NCBI GenBank assembly: GCA_963843945.1
Contig: CAWJMF010000002.1
Coordinates: 806,001-870,000 of the forward strand
Direction of reading: 5' to 3'
From: CAWJMF01 sp963843945
GTDB taxonomy: Bacteria > Vulcanimicrobiota > Vulcanimicrobiia > Vulcanimicrobiales > Vulcanimicrobiaceae
Length of the DNA stretch: 64,000 nt
The position numbers were made by a program, and so were the translations under genes. The notes under the pieces were generated by a model. The model saw only the letters and a program-made list of their open reading frames with translations, was not told the DNA's origin and did no database searches. Below, piece by piece: positions 9,117 through 17,183 of the stretch (positions are counted from its first letter, which is position 1; each line of letters begins with the position of its first letter).

Positions 9117-10355
9117 TTACGCTACTTCTTGTAGAAAATGGCGATAATCGCTGTTGGTCTTGATCAAGCCGTATACCACTCGCGCCATTTTTGCAGCAAC
9201 GGCGGTGTACGCTTTGCGCTTAAGATCTGTGTCCTTCGGGTTGCTGCGAACGTAGTCGTCGAACTTTTTACGGAAGCCGTTCCGCCGCTGCGCGACTGCG
9301 ACACGGCCGGCCATCCAAAACGCGCAACGAAGTCGCGCATTGCCTCGCTTCGAGAGCTGTGGAACACCTCGGCGTTGGCCCGACTGCGATGTCGAAAGGT
9401 CGAAGCCGCAGAACTTCAAAAACTTTCGGTGATGACTGAAGCGACGTAGATCGCCGCCTTCTGCAAGGATCGTCAAGCCGACAATTGGACCGATACCGGG
9501 AATCGTGCGAAGCCTCTTGTAGTCAGCATGAAGCGCGAGACGATTATGTATGTCCTTCTCCAATCCGCGCCGCAATTTAGCAAGCCGAATATACTCCTCG
9601 AGTACAAGGCGAAACATCTGCATGGCCACGGAGCCCGATAGGACGGGGATTCCGACGCTTTGCTTCGCCGTCTCGTAGTACTCGCCGACGAGCCGCCGCC
9701 GAACGGTAGGATGACCCTCGTTGCCTTTGACAGTCTTTTTCAAGAACGCGGCCTTCGTGTAGGCCAAGACGTCGGACGGACATGGAGCAAGATGAAAGAC
9801 GTCGAGAAACCACTCGGATCGTGAAGACGCAATAAATTGCTCAGCTTCAGGGAAGTAGAGCGGCAAGAAATGCGTCATTAACGTGTGATAAACGCGAACT
9901 TTCCGGTCGACGATTTGGCGATACGTTCCGAGCAGTTCTTGAAGGTCGTGGGTACCGTCTTCGAGCGGATCCGAGAAATGTTGCGTCACGCCGCCTTTAA
10001 GTAGGTGCAGAATGACCTGAGCGTCTTTCGGATCGTTCTTATCCCAAGAATTATAGAGTGCTTCACGGGTCCGATTTGTCGCGATCGACGACACGAAATG
10101 CACTTTGTGACCGCGACGCAAAAGAAAGTTTGCAATCGGCCTGTGATAATCACCCGTTGGTTCAAGCGCCACTTCGCATGAAGGCGATAGCGTCGCAAGA
10201 TACTTCGCTAGTTTCTCAAAGTCCGCTTGCGTATTCGCGACGCTTATGCACTTCCGCGCTCCATCTGAACGCTCGACCAGGACCTCGTGCGTTGCCTTCG
10301 CGACGTCGATCGCCACCCAAACGGGTCTGGCCGTGGCTTTGCTGAATCGTTTCAT
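9117..10355 (-). CDS. IS110-family transposase (DEDD)
   Basis: 412 residues from the ATG of MKRFSKATARPVWVAIDV; an upstream in-frame start at 10412 is possible but would extend beyond the usual N-terminus. The RuvC-like DEDD half shows VAIDVAKATHEV, VALEPTGDYH and NDPKDAQVI. The C-terminal Tnp20 half has TIPGIGPIVGLTILAE followed by FCGFDLSTSQSGQRRG, which contains the serine nucleophile region. It catalyses bridge-RNA-guided recombination in this family. The frame is intact, so the element may be functional. Confidence 0.93.
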   Translation of the reverse strand: MKRFSKATARPVWVAIDVAKATHEVLVERSDGARKCISVANTQADFEKLAKYLATLSPSCEVALEPTGDYHRPIANFLLRRGHKVHFVSSIATNRTREALYNSWDKNDPKDAQVILHLLKGGVTQHFSDPLEDGTHDLQELLGTYRQIVDRKVRVYHTLMTHFLPLYFPEAEQFIASSRSEWFLDVFHLAPCPSDVLAYTKAAFLKKTVKGNEGHPTVRRRLVGEYYETAKQSVGIPVLSGSVAMQMFRLVLEEYIRLAKLRRGLEKDIHNRLALHADYKRLRTIPGIGPIVGLTILAEGGDLRRFSHHRKFLKFCGFDLSTSQSGQRRGVPQLSKRGNARLRCAFWMAGRVAVAQRRNGFRKKFDDYVRSNPKDTDLKRKAYTAVAAKMARVVYGLIKTNSDYRHFLQEVA

Positions 10356-10435
10356 AGGTCGTTGTCTCCGTGGGAGATGTGTCAGATACACCTCCGTTCT
10401 AAGCGGGGGCAACGACCCCGTTTAGAACGTACCAC

Positions 10436-10544
10436 GGCGCCGAACTAACCAGTCACGCAATGCTGCGTTGGGGAGCTGAGAACTCGATCGATCTGCAGTT
10501 CATCGATCCCGGTAAGCCAGTGCAGAACGCACACATCGAGTCTT
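10436..10544 (+). pseudogene. IS3-family transposase OrfB, fragment 2 of 3
   Basis: Encodes GAELTSHAMLRWGAENSIDL then DPGKPVQNAHIES, the IS3 block that ends in the catalytic Glu. It lies between the two IS110-family elements and continues fragment 1 and fragment 3 in the same orientation. Confidence 0.85.
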
Positions 10545-10715
10545 TACATGATAATATGATAGACGCTCGTTCTGGCTTATTATTGAATTGCCCGAAGTGG
10601 TTTGTGAATGACCTGCCGGCGAGCACTTCACGATTCGCGAACTCTGGCTTCAAAGACGAACGCTGAAACGCTCTGTAAAGACTTGCCGGTTCGCGCTCGA
10701 GACTGCGAGGAACAT
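10545..10715 (+). ncRNA. candidate bridge RNA region of the second IS110-family element
   Basis: Non-coding left end upstream of the transposase, where IS110-group elements (IS621-like) encode the bridge RNA. Weak spurious reading frames cross it but none resembles a gene. Assignment is by position only. Confidence 0.4.
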
Positions 10716-11780
10716 ATGAGCTTGGTCGCAGGAGTTGATTCTCACAAAGATTCGCTATCGGTTGTAGTCATTGACGCCGTCGGTAAAGAAATCGACCGAT
10801 TCGACATCGGGAACGAAACGGCGGGCTTCGAGACGGCCCTCAAGCGGGTGCGTCGACGCGGCAAGGCTGTATGGGGCATTGAAGGTACCGGCGCGTATGG
10901 TCGCCTCTTCGCAGACTACCTATTCGGTGCAAATGCGATAGTCTACGAAGTGCCTGGTCGTCTTACGAAGCGCCATCGCTCCTTTGGAACACGAACAGGT
11001 AAATCCGATCCAATCGACGCAAGGGCGATTGCAGAGGTTGTGCTACGTGAGCAGGAACGCTTAGGCCGCTACTACAGCGACGACGTTCACGAAGAGCTGC
11101 GCCTACTCTACGACCATCGCGACCAATTGGTGAATGCGCGGGTTCAGGCAATAAATCGCTTGCGCACCGCGGTTTTTCGGCTGCAGCTCGGCGATCTTCC
11201 TCGTGATCTTTATCGCGAGAAAGCGCTTCATCTGGTCGAGCAGCGTGCTCGACGCACCAAGACTTCTTCAACCGTAGCAGCTGCAGTGCTCCAGGAAATA
11301 CGGTTTGCGATTGCTGCAGTCCGCCTCTACAACGAGCAAATCGCGGAAGTGGAATCGGCGATTCACCCTTTAGCTAGTCGGTTCTCCGAACTGCTCCGCT
11401 TAACTGGAGTTTCGTCGATTGTAGCCGCCGGAATCGTCGGCCACACGGGTGACCTGCGAAACGTTCGAAATGCTGATGCGTTTGCGATGCGCTCGGGATC
11501 TGCGCCGTTGCCGTGCTCAAGCGGGCGAACCGACCGCGATCGACTAAACAAAGGTGGCAATCGCCAATTGAATCGCATGTTGCATACAATGGCCGTTGTG
11601 CAGCGACGAATTGCTGGTCATCCCGGGCAAGATTACTACCGGAAGAAGCTCCGGGAAGGCAAATCGCCGGCCGCTGCGCTTCGATCGCTTAAACGTCGCT
11701 TAGCCACCATCGTGTACTATCGCCTGCTGGATGACTACAAAGCGCTTTCGGCTCATTCGCGCTCGCGCCTCGTGGCCTAG
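10716..11780 (+). CDS. IS110-family transposase (DEDD)
   Basis: 354 residues starting MSLVAGVDSHKDSLSVVVID at the ATG preceded by GAGG; the longer open frame upstream is not transposase-like. DEDD residues appear in VAGVDSHKD, WGIEGTGAYG and SDPIDARAIAEV. The C-terminal Tnp20 domain contains VSSIVAAGIVGHTGD and RSGSAPLPCSSGRTDRD with the serine region, then NKGGNRQLNRMLH. It is only distantly similar to the first transposase here, so the two insertions are independent. Frame intact. Confidence 0.93.
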   Translation: MSLVAGVDSHKDSLSVVVIDAVGKEIDRFDIGNETAGFETALKRVRRRGKAVWGIEGTGAYGRLFADYLFGANAIVYEVPGRLTKRHRSFGTRTGKSDPIDARAIAEVVLREQERLGRYYSDDVHEELRLLYDHRDQLVNARVQAINRLRTAVFRLQLGDLPRDLYREKALHLVEQRARRTKTSSTVAAAVLQEIRFAIAAVRLYNEQIAEVESAIHPLASRFSELLRLTGVSSIVAAGIVGHTGDLRNVRNADAFAMRSGSAPLPCSSGRTDRDRLNKGGNRQLNRMLHTMAVVQRRIAGHPGQDYYRKKLREGKSPAAALRSLKRRLATIVYYRLLDDYKALSAHSRSRLVA

Positions 11781-11797
11781 AATGACAAAGACGTCGT

Positions 11798-11867
11798 TCA
11801 ACGGGAGAGCCCACGACGAGTTCCTCAATCTGCACAGCTTTCTTACTCTCAATCAAGCACGCGAGGC
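11798..11867 (+). pseudogene. IS3-family transposase OrfB, fragment 3 of 3
   Basis: FNGRAHDEFLNLHSFLTLNQ then AREA continues the OrfB C-terminal region in frame from fragment 2. Homology ends at 11867, before the usual YNxxRPH end, and a hairpin follows. Confidence 0.8.
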
Positions 11868-11870
11868 CCC

Positions 11871-11889
11871 GCCGATCCAATGGGTCGGC
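11871..11889. terminator. hairpin at the end of the IS3 remnant
   Basis: GCCGATCC / GGGTCGGC (one G-U pair) around AAT. No T-run follows, so termination activity is uncertain. Confidence 0.3.
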
Positions 11890-11944
11890 ATGCAGCCCCT
11901 AACGCAAAGCGGCCCCGCCGCTACGCGAGGACCGCTCGACCTTG

Positions 11945-12139
11945 TTATGGGCACGGACCACAGGATAACCCTATGAGAACCGTCGGCGCGTTCACCGCGA
12001 TCGCGGCACCTAGGACGATCGCGAGTCCCCCGATGACCTGATCTCGGGTGGTACGAGGTTTGCGGCGCAGCATTCTGACGCCGAACGCGATAAGCGCGAC
12101 GACGACAGCCAACGTGACAACCCAGGCGGCTAACAACAA
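11945..12139 (-). CDS. small two-TM membrane protein, 64 residues
   Basis: Two hydrophobic segments (LLAAWVVTLAVVVALIAFGV and VIGGLAIVLGAAIAV) flank a basic linker, MLRRKPRTTRDQ. The layout matches two other short proteins in this window (at 13253 and 22323). Function unknown; the start may be further upstream. Confidence 0.45.
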   Translation of the reverse strand: MLLAAWVVTLAVVVALIAFGVRMLRRKPRTTRDQVIGGLAIVLGAAIAVNAPTVLIGLSCGPCP

Positions 12140-12541
12140 CGCGCTCGGTACCCCTCACGAGGCGTCTTCGCGACCGCGACTGCATTCGCTTTTCCCATCC
12201 CCGCTGTAGGGACTCGTTAAGCCCGACCGAAGAACGCGGCATCAGAAGGCGCTGGTGGCGGGTCGGGTTCGCGATTGTCGTCGGCGCCCTTTGTGTCGTC
12301 GTGTTCTTGACGTTCTTCGTGCCGCACGATTTGAACGGGTACGTCGCCCACGCGCAGGGCCAGTAGTGGCAAACTAAACGGCTCGCGCAGGTAACTTCTA
12401 ATACAACTGGTTTCGTTCAGGCCATAGGGGCTAGTTCACCGCTTTTTTTGCGGTGATCAACGTTGCCGCGATCGCGCGAGCAGATGTCGCGGCCCGCGAC
12501 ATCGTCCTAGCGTCGCTGCAACGGTCCGTTACAACACACCC
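12140..12541. other. about 400 bp without a convincing gene
   Basis: A plus-strand frame from about 12190 to 12366 reads RRRWWRVGFAIVVGALCVVV then FLTFFVPHDLNGYV, a believable membrane anchor with a short tail, but it lacks a start codon and may be the end of a broken gene. A perfect 10-bp palindrome GATGTCGCGG/CCGCGACATC lies at 12483-12503. Nothing else seen. Confidence 0.35.
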
Positions 12542-13108
12542 CTAGCGGCTGCAGCTCCGGATCAAGCCTCGAAGGGGCTCGAGAAGACGCGTAGGATCGC
12601 TCGGTAAACGCAACCAGAGGGAAGCCGTGGCTTTGGGATTTGGGGTTGGGGCCGAAGCCGGGTAAGGCGGCGGTGTGAACGACTGCTCATGCGCGACGGA
12701 GAAGATTGGAGCGTTATCCTTCTCACGGATTTCCAGGAACCACCACGGAGTTGTAAAGCCGATCGTCACCGTGACTGCAGAAACCGCAGGATCAACGTCC
12801 CGAAGATCGCCGCCGATCAGGCTCTGTGAATGCCCTCTAAGGTCGTCCGTAGTGGTGAATACGGAGAACTCGCAGTTCGTGAACTTGACGACCTGTGTGA
12901 AATGAATCGGATGCCTCGGACCCAAGATTTCATGCGTCGTAAAATCGTTGGACAGTGCTCGCGCGAGTTCCTCAGCGCTGGACGGAAACGCGGGTGACGG
13001 GGCAACCGTAGGAACCGATGATCCGTACCCCTGCGCGACGACCGGCTCGCGCGCGCTAACCGCCGCGAGCGCAAGCGCAAGAGCGATGGCGGACCTTCGA
13101 ACGACCAT
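12542..13108 (-). CDS. secreted hypothetical protein, 188 residues
   Basis: Starts MVVRRSAIALALALAAVSAR with a clear signal peptide (cleavage near VVAQG). The mature part has a proline/serine-rich linker (SVPTVAPSPAFPSS), one compact domain and a second proline-rich stretch (FTPPPYPASAPTPNPK). Two cysteines (in FTNCEF and near the C-terminus) could pair. No family recognised; probably periplasmic or surface exposed. Confidence 0.6.
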   Translation of the reverse strand: MVVRRSAIALALALAAVSAREPVVAQGYGSSVPTVAPSPAFPSSAEELARALSNDFTTHEILGPRHPIHFTQVVKFTNCEFSVFTTTDDLRGHSQSLIGGDLRDVDPAVSAVTVTIGFTTPWWFLEIREKDNAPIFSVAHEQSFTPPPYPASAPTPNPKATASLWLRLPSDPTRLLEPLRGLIRSCSR

Positions 13109-13252
13109 GTAGGCGCCCTCACCGTCCCGGGCTACCGCTCTTCAGCGCGGCGCCGCGATCTACCCGCGCAGCCCTAGCTCCCTAACCCAACGCGCGCCCC
13201 GCTGTTACGCGGGAACACTCGAGCGGTTTGCCGTCCGTTTCAGAGCCCTGTC

Positions 13253-13480
13253 CTAAGCATGAGGACCCACAAGTACAGCCGCTATGATCGCAATCCGCCA
13301 TAACAGACCGATCATCAGCATAATCACGCCGAACCATCGACGCGCGGGCGGCTTGACCGCTCGGCGTACGTTGTAAACTCCGAGCGCCACAAGCGCGATC
13401 CCAATCGCGAGCGCGAGGACGTAATGTCCTAACAGCCACGGGGTAAAGTACGCGGCCAAATCGTACAGGTATTTGGTCAC
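13253..13480 (-). CDS. small two-TM membrane protein, 75 residues
   Basis: Hydrophobic VLALAIGIALVALGVYNV, linker RRAVKPPARR, hydrophobic FGVIMLMIGLLWRIAIIAAV. Similar plan to the proteins at 11945 and 22323. Function unknown. Confidence 0.5.
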   Translation of the reverse strand: MTKYLYDLAAYFTPWLLGHYVLALAIGIALVALGVYNVRRAVKPPARRWFGVIMLMIGLLWRIAIIAAVLVGPHA

Positions 13481-13643
13481 GCCGCTGCGCGTCTTCGCGC
13501 CCTCACGCGGATTCGCGAATCGCGCACGGTCGTGCAGTGCAACGACAGCGTGCGTGACGCCCGCGGCCGGATGGTGCTGCTATAAGCGCATCCGCGGGCT
13601 CTGATTCCAAAGGACCACTTCTCCGCATAGTGAACAATTTCAG

Positions 13644-13952
13644 ATGACACTGAGGCTCTTATTCAATTACGCGTTCGGATGGCTATGTGTGGCCGCGATC
13701 TTTTATGCAGCGACGCCACGGAGTATGCCGCCGTGGTCTAAGAGCCTTCCAACCGGACTTAAAGTCCGGCGCGTTCTCTGGTCTCTCGGCTCCTCGGCCG
13801 CGGCCTTTGTCTTGGACCTACTCGCTCGACACATTCAACTTTCCGAAGGACTACCGTATTGGGCCGGAGCCGCTATATTCATCATGATGGTTTTCGGACT
13901 AGGTTTCGTCGCGCTAATCCTGTGGTTTTGGTCAATGCAGGCGCGTCGCTAA
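13644..13952 (+). CDS. hypothetical membrane protein, 102 residues
   Basis: Three predicted membrane segments: FGWLCVAAIFYAA, VLWSLGSSAAAFVLDLLA and AAIFIMMVFGLGFVALILWF. It is divergent from the two-TM gene at 13253, with about 160 bp between them that must hold both promoters. The segment VRRVLWSLGSSAA resembles the C-terminal TVLWTLGSLGAAA of the protein at 8058. Function unknown. Confidence 0.5.
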   Translation: MTLRLLFNYAFGWLCVAAIFYAATPRSMPPWSKSLPTGLKVRRVLWSLGSSAAAFVLDLLARHIQLSEGLPYWAGAAIFIMMVFGLGFVALILWFWSMQARR

Positions 13953-13966
13953 CCTCGCGTACCAAG

Positions 13967-14206
13967 TCACGCGCATGCGCGGGTTTTGACATTAGGGTGC
14001 TGGGGAAGGGTCGGGGCGAGCGTTGATTGACTGACGTTTAACACCGTAACTGTTACGGCTATTTCGTCGCTGGTCCGGTATTGTGCCTTAGGCACGGAGA
14101 GAGACACGACGAGTCCCTCGCTCGGCGGTCCGGAATCGGAGAGCGCTGTGACTGGCAGTACCGTCATCACAGTCGAGACAACTAGGCCGATGAACAATCG
14201 TCGCAT
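13967..14206 (-). CDS. short secreted protein, BsuPI-like N-terminal fragment
   Basis: 79 residues with a signal peptide (LFIGLVVSTVMTVLPVTALS). The stretch LVVSLSVPKAQYRTSDEIAV then TVTVLNVS resembles the first strands of an Ig-like/BsuPI inhibitor fold, but the domain stops early, so the gene may be truncated. Convergent with the membrane-protein gene at 13644. Confidence 0.4.
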   Translation of the reverse strand: MRRLFIGLVVSTVMTVLPVTALSDSGPPSEGLVVSLSVPKAQYRTSDEIAVTVTVLNVSQSTLAPTLPQHPNVKTRACA

Positions 14207-14367
14207 TCCCAGATATTCGACGAGCTAACTCCAAATTCCGTAAGCGCTGTAGCCGCGAGTCGCAAATGGTCGTCCGGTACTATGGCGCCGTGCGCGATGT
14301 CCGCGGCCGGCTGCGATTGCGCCGATTCCCGATAGGATAAGAGCGACGAGCGTTTGTACCTCAACAC

Positions 14368-14850
14368 ATGAAGCAGCGTCCAGATTTTGTCGGCGTCGCG
14401 CTTTGGATGGTCTCTGGATTGCTGGGAACGTGGATCGCTCTCTTACTAACGGCGTTCGTCGTCTCGCGCTTCACATCTAGGGACCTCGCCTGGGCGCTTG
14501 TCGAATTTGGCCTCGTACAGTTCATCAACCCGCTTGTGTTCGCCTTAGTGTTTGCGCTGGTCTTGCGAGGAACGACGACTTCTTCGGAGCGCTGGAGACT
14601 CTGGCTCGGCTACTTCTTTGGGTGGATTCCGGGCACGATTGCATGGTGCGTTGACGAGAAGGTCTCTGTCGGACCCGCGCCATGGCACCTCGACGAGATC
14701 ACGAAGGCTTTGATCTTTCTTGGGCCTGGTGTCGGCTTCTTACTTGCCGCGCTAGCGATCGCCAAGCGGCGAGGGCAGTCAAAACAATCGATCTTGAGAA
14801 GGCAAGAGACGCGATCGCTCGCGCCCCTTCTGGCTGATCGCCGAGGTTGA
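14368..14850 (+). CDS. hypothetical membrane protein, 160 residues
   Basis: About four membrane segments (ALWMVSGLLGTWIALLLTAF, LVQFINPLVFALVFALVL, WLGYFFGWIPGTIAW and IFLGPGVGFLLAALAIA) and a basic tail. Codon use looks coding over the full length. No family recognised. The 160 bases upstream (14207-14367) hold nothing else. Confidence 0.55.
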   Translation: MKQRPDFVGVALWMVSGLLGTWIALLLTAFVVSRFTSRDLAWALVEFGLVQFINPLVFALVFALVLRGTTTSSERWRLWLGYFFGWIPGTIAWCVDEKVSVGPAPWHLDEITKALIFLGPGVGFLLAALAIAKRRGQSKQSILRRQETRSLAPLLADRRG

Positions 14851-15190
14851 TGCTGAGCCGCTTTTCGCGCGCGCTCGCGGATCGATTCGCGCGCATTTTC
14901 GAGAAGCTTTTCGATCGCCGCGAAGTTGGCGGCGAGTGGGGCTGGTACGACGACTGCCGCGAACTTGACCGCGAGATTGGAGCCTTCGCAAAACGAGCCG
15001 GGCGTCGCGAACGAACTGGGGCTAGATCCAAAAACCTTAATGAATCGAGGTTCTTCCGTTTCTGTGGGGCCATGGTGGCCATTCAGTGGCCTCACTGGCA
15101 ACGGAAAACGCGCCCTGCTAGGCCAGTTTTTGGCGAGCGAAGAACGTTTGGAGACACAGCCGCGGGTTCGAGTCTCAACTTGGGGGGTCG
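14851..15190. other. 340 bp without a supported gene
   Basis: Open frames exist on both strands but none has protein-like composition or a motif. A GGTTCGAGTC near 15165 recalls a tRNA T-arm but has no pairing stem or cloverleaf. It should contain the promoter of the S53-type gene, whose start is preceded by a G-rich Shine-Dalgarno stretch. Confidence 0.4.
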
Positions 15191-17149
15191 ATGGTTAGCT
15201 CTTCGTCGTTGCGTATCAGGTTAGCGGCTCGCGCCACAATCGCGTCGCTTTTCGCTCTGTTGCTCGCGGTGAGCCCCCTTGCAGTCACGCGTGACTCAGC
15301 GGGCGCGGCAACCTTCCCCGCACAGCAGGCAAGAGCGCTGAGAGCGAAGGCCCTCCCGCTTGTCGGTTACGCCAAACCCGGGCAGCGGGTCGAACTGATG
15401 ATTCACCTTCCGTTGCGCAATAAGGCGGAGGCCAGCTCCCTCGCGATGCAACTCGCAACGCCGCGCACGGCGAACTTTCATCACTGGCTAACCCCGGAGG
15501 AGTTCCTTCAGAGGTTCGCCCCGCGGACGGCCGACATCAACAGCGTTTCGATCGCCCTGCGTGCCGCCGGCTTCTCCGTTGGGAAGACTGATCCGCAGTT
15601 CATCCATGCGACGGCACCCGCATCGACGGTTGAGCGTTTTTTCGATACGAAAATGGGCATCGTCCGTGACGGCACGATCGAGCGATTCGACGCGCGCACG
15701 CCGCTGAGCGTGCCGGCATCGCTAACCCACTTCGGTGCAACCGTGATCGGTTTGAATGCAACTCAGGGTCCTCACCGGGACGTCCGTTTCCAACCGGCGA
15801 GTTCGCAGGGCATATCGGCGCTCAAGCGCGCGCACCTGGCACCAAACGTGTTTTTTTATCCCGGAAATTACTTACCGGGTGAGCTGCTGCAAGCGTACGG
15901 TGAACCATCGTATCTTTTCGCAAAGGGTAACGGCATCCACATCGCAACCCTCGAGTTTTCGGGAACGACCGATTCGGACGCTCAGTACCTTTGGTGTCTT
16001 TACGGATTGGGACCTAGCGGCTGCGGCACCCAACTCGGAACGGGTGGTCCGAGCGTGCCGTACCCGACCGTCAATCACATTACAACACTGGGCGCGTATC
16101 CGCCGGGCTCGCTGGAATCTTCCTATCCCTTATTCGACGAAGAATTGATCGGGGGCAGCGCACCGGGAGCGATTCTCGACGAATACGCCGCCGATGCCGT
16201 CGGGAATTTTGGTTTTCTGGATATGCTCTCGCACATCGTCAATGCCAATCGAGACGATATCGTCTCGGCGGCTTACGATAGCTGCGAGCTTAATTTCATC
16301 GACGGCGCAATTCCGATGTATTACTTGCTCGCCTTCGACGACATCGTTCTTCAAGGAACGCTCCAGGGTCAGACCTTCTTGTTCCCTTCAGGTGTAACCG
16401 GCGCGTACGGCTGTTACTACGAAGACTTTGGCTCGACCGCGCTTTCAACGAATGCTTACTCGTCGGATCCGAACGTGACGGCAGTCGGCGGAACGACCAA
16501 CTTAGCTACCACGAACACGGACGGCGGATACGGCACCATCTATGCCGCCGAAACATCGTACTCAAACACAAAATTGATCGAATACGCTTCCGGCGGCGGC
16601 GTTAGTCAGATTTTCGCGACGCCAGGTTATCAGCTTGCGATCGGCCTGCCTGCCGGAACGACTGTCGCCGGGGGGGCGCCCTTCGGAAGCGGCCGCCAGA
16701 ATCCCGACATTTCCATGCACATGGGCGGCCCGATGTACGGAGATGATACCGTCTTTCTGTTCTGCTCGACCGTCAATACGGGAGTGCCGCCGCCGGGCTG
16801 TTTGACGTATGCCTTCGGCACAGGCGCGACCGTCATGCAGTTCGCGGGCTGGCTGGCTGAGGCGACCACCTCGGTTAACGCGGGTTTGGGCAACCCGGGC
16901 GGCTTCCGCCTCGGCAACGTGAACAACATCTTTTACTACATTCAAGCCGTTGGCGGCGGCCCGATCGCATACAACCAGAATATTCCCGGAGATAACCTGT
17001 ACACGACCTACAATCCGGCCAACGGTCTTGGCTACAATCAAGTGATCGGACTCGGAACGCCGAATCTCGCAAAGCTCTACGGATTTCTCGGGCTCAGCGC
17101 GACTCCTTACCAGGCCGCCGGCGACACGTTCACACCTTCGAATCCCTAG
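15191..17149 (+). CDS. secreted S53 (sedolisin/kumamolisin) homologue lacking catalytic residues
   Basis: 652 residues: signal peptide (FALLLAVSPLAVT), pro-domain (about 50-215; FHHWLTPEEFLQRFAP, FFDTKMG) and an S53 fold to the C-terminus. Landmarks align well: FDEELIGGSAPGA with Asp316 of the E-x3-D pair, SGVTGA (400-405) for the oxyanion SGDxG site, DPNVTAVGGT, and FGTGATVMQFAG for the nucleophile motif GTSxxxP. The active-site Glu is Tyr312, the oxyanion Asp is Val402 and the nucleophile Ser is Gly545. The C-terminal calcium motif is changed too (GLGYNQVIGLGTP). It is therefore predicted to be a catalytically dead secreted protein, perhaps a binder. The frame is intact, so it is not a decaying pseudogene. 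Confidence 0.85.
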   Translation: MVSSSSLRIRLAARATIASLFALLLAVSPLAVTRDSAGAATFPAQQARALRAKALPLVGYAKPGQRVELMIHLPLRNKAEASSLAMQLATPRTANFHHWLTPEEFLQRFAPRTADINSVSIALRAAGFSVGKTDPQFIHATAPASTVERFFDTKMGIVRDGTIERFDARTPLSVPASLTHFGATVIGLNATQGPHRDVRFQPASSQGISALKRAHLAPNVFFYPGNYLPGELLQAYGEPSYLFAKGNGIHIATLEFSGTTDSDAQYLWCLYGLGPSGCGTQLGTGGPSVPYPTVNHITTLGAYPPGSLESSYPLFDEELIGGSAPGAILDEYAADAVGNFGFLDMLSHIVNANRDDIVSAAYDSCELNFIDGAIPMYYLLAFDDIVLQGTLQGQTFLFPSGVTGAYGCYYEDFGSTALSTNAYSSDPNVTAVGGTTNLATTNTDGGYGTIYAAETSYSNTKLIEYASGGGVSQIFATPGYQLAIGLPAGTTVAGGAPFGSGRQNPDISMHMGGPMYGDDTVFLFCSTVNTGVPPPGCLTYAFGTGATVMQFAGWLAEATTSVNAGLGNPGGFRLGNVNNIFYYIQAVGGGPIAYNQNIPGDNLYTTYNPANGLGYNQVIGLGTPNLAKLYGFLGLSATPYQAAGDTFTPSNP

Positions 17150-17183
17150 CCCGCGACAGTCGCACCGCCGTGCCGTTCTGGTC

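Larger units (their letters stand above)
8870..10435 (-). mobile_element. IS110-family element (IS1111-like layout), inserted in IS3 OrfB
   Basis: Limits are set by where IS3 protein homology stops (RFDN) and resumes (GAELTSH). Joining the two sides restores exactly 35 residues between the second Asp and the catalytic Glu of the IS3 transposase, so the boundaries should be right to within a few bases. There are no obvious terminal inverted repeats, as usual in this family. The transposase is on the minus strand, with a very short 5' flank and about 245 bp of non-coding sequence 3' of it. Confidence 0.85.
10545..11797 (+). mobile_element. second IS110-family element (IS110-like layout), inserted in the same IS3 OrfB
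   Basis: IS3 homology stops after the codons for IES and resumes with FNGRAHDEFLNLH at 11798. The element of about 1.25 kb has about 170 bp before the transposase and only about 17 bp after it, the opposite polarity to the first element. No terminal inverted repeats are seen. Confidence 0.85.

Noticed and set aside
12190..12366. Short plus-strand frame encoding a hydrophobic segment
   Set aside because: No start codon in frame; reported only as a possible gene remnant in the intergenic note.
15150..15185. tRNA T-arm-like GGTTCGAGTC, possibly the distal att copy of the tRNA island
   Set aside because: No pairing stem, no cloverleaf, and only scattered matches to the 3' end of tRNA-Glu or tRNA-Gln.
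14610..15224. Overlapping open frames of 125-163 codons on both strands
   Set aside because: No motif, no start signal, and low-complexity Arg/Ser/Ala composition; partly antisense to the 160-residue membrane protein.
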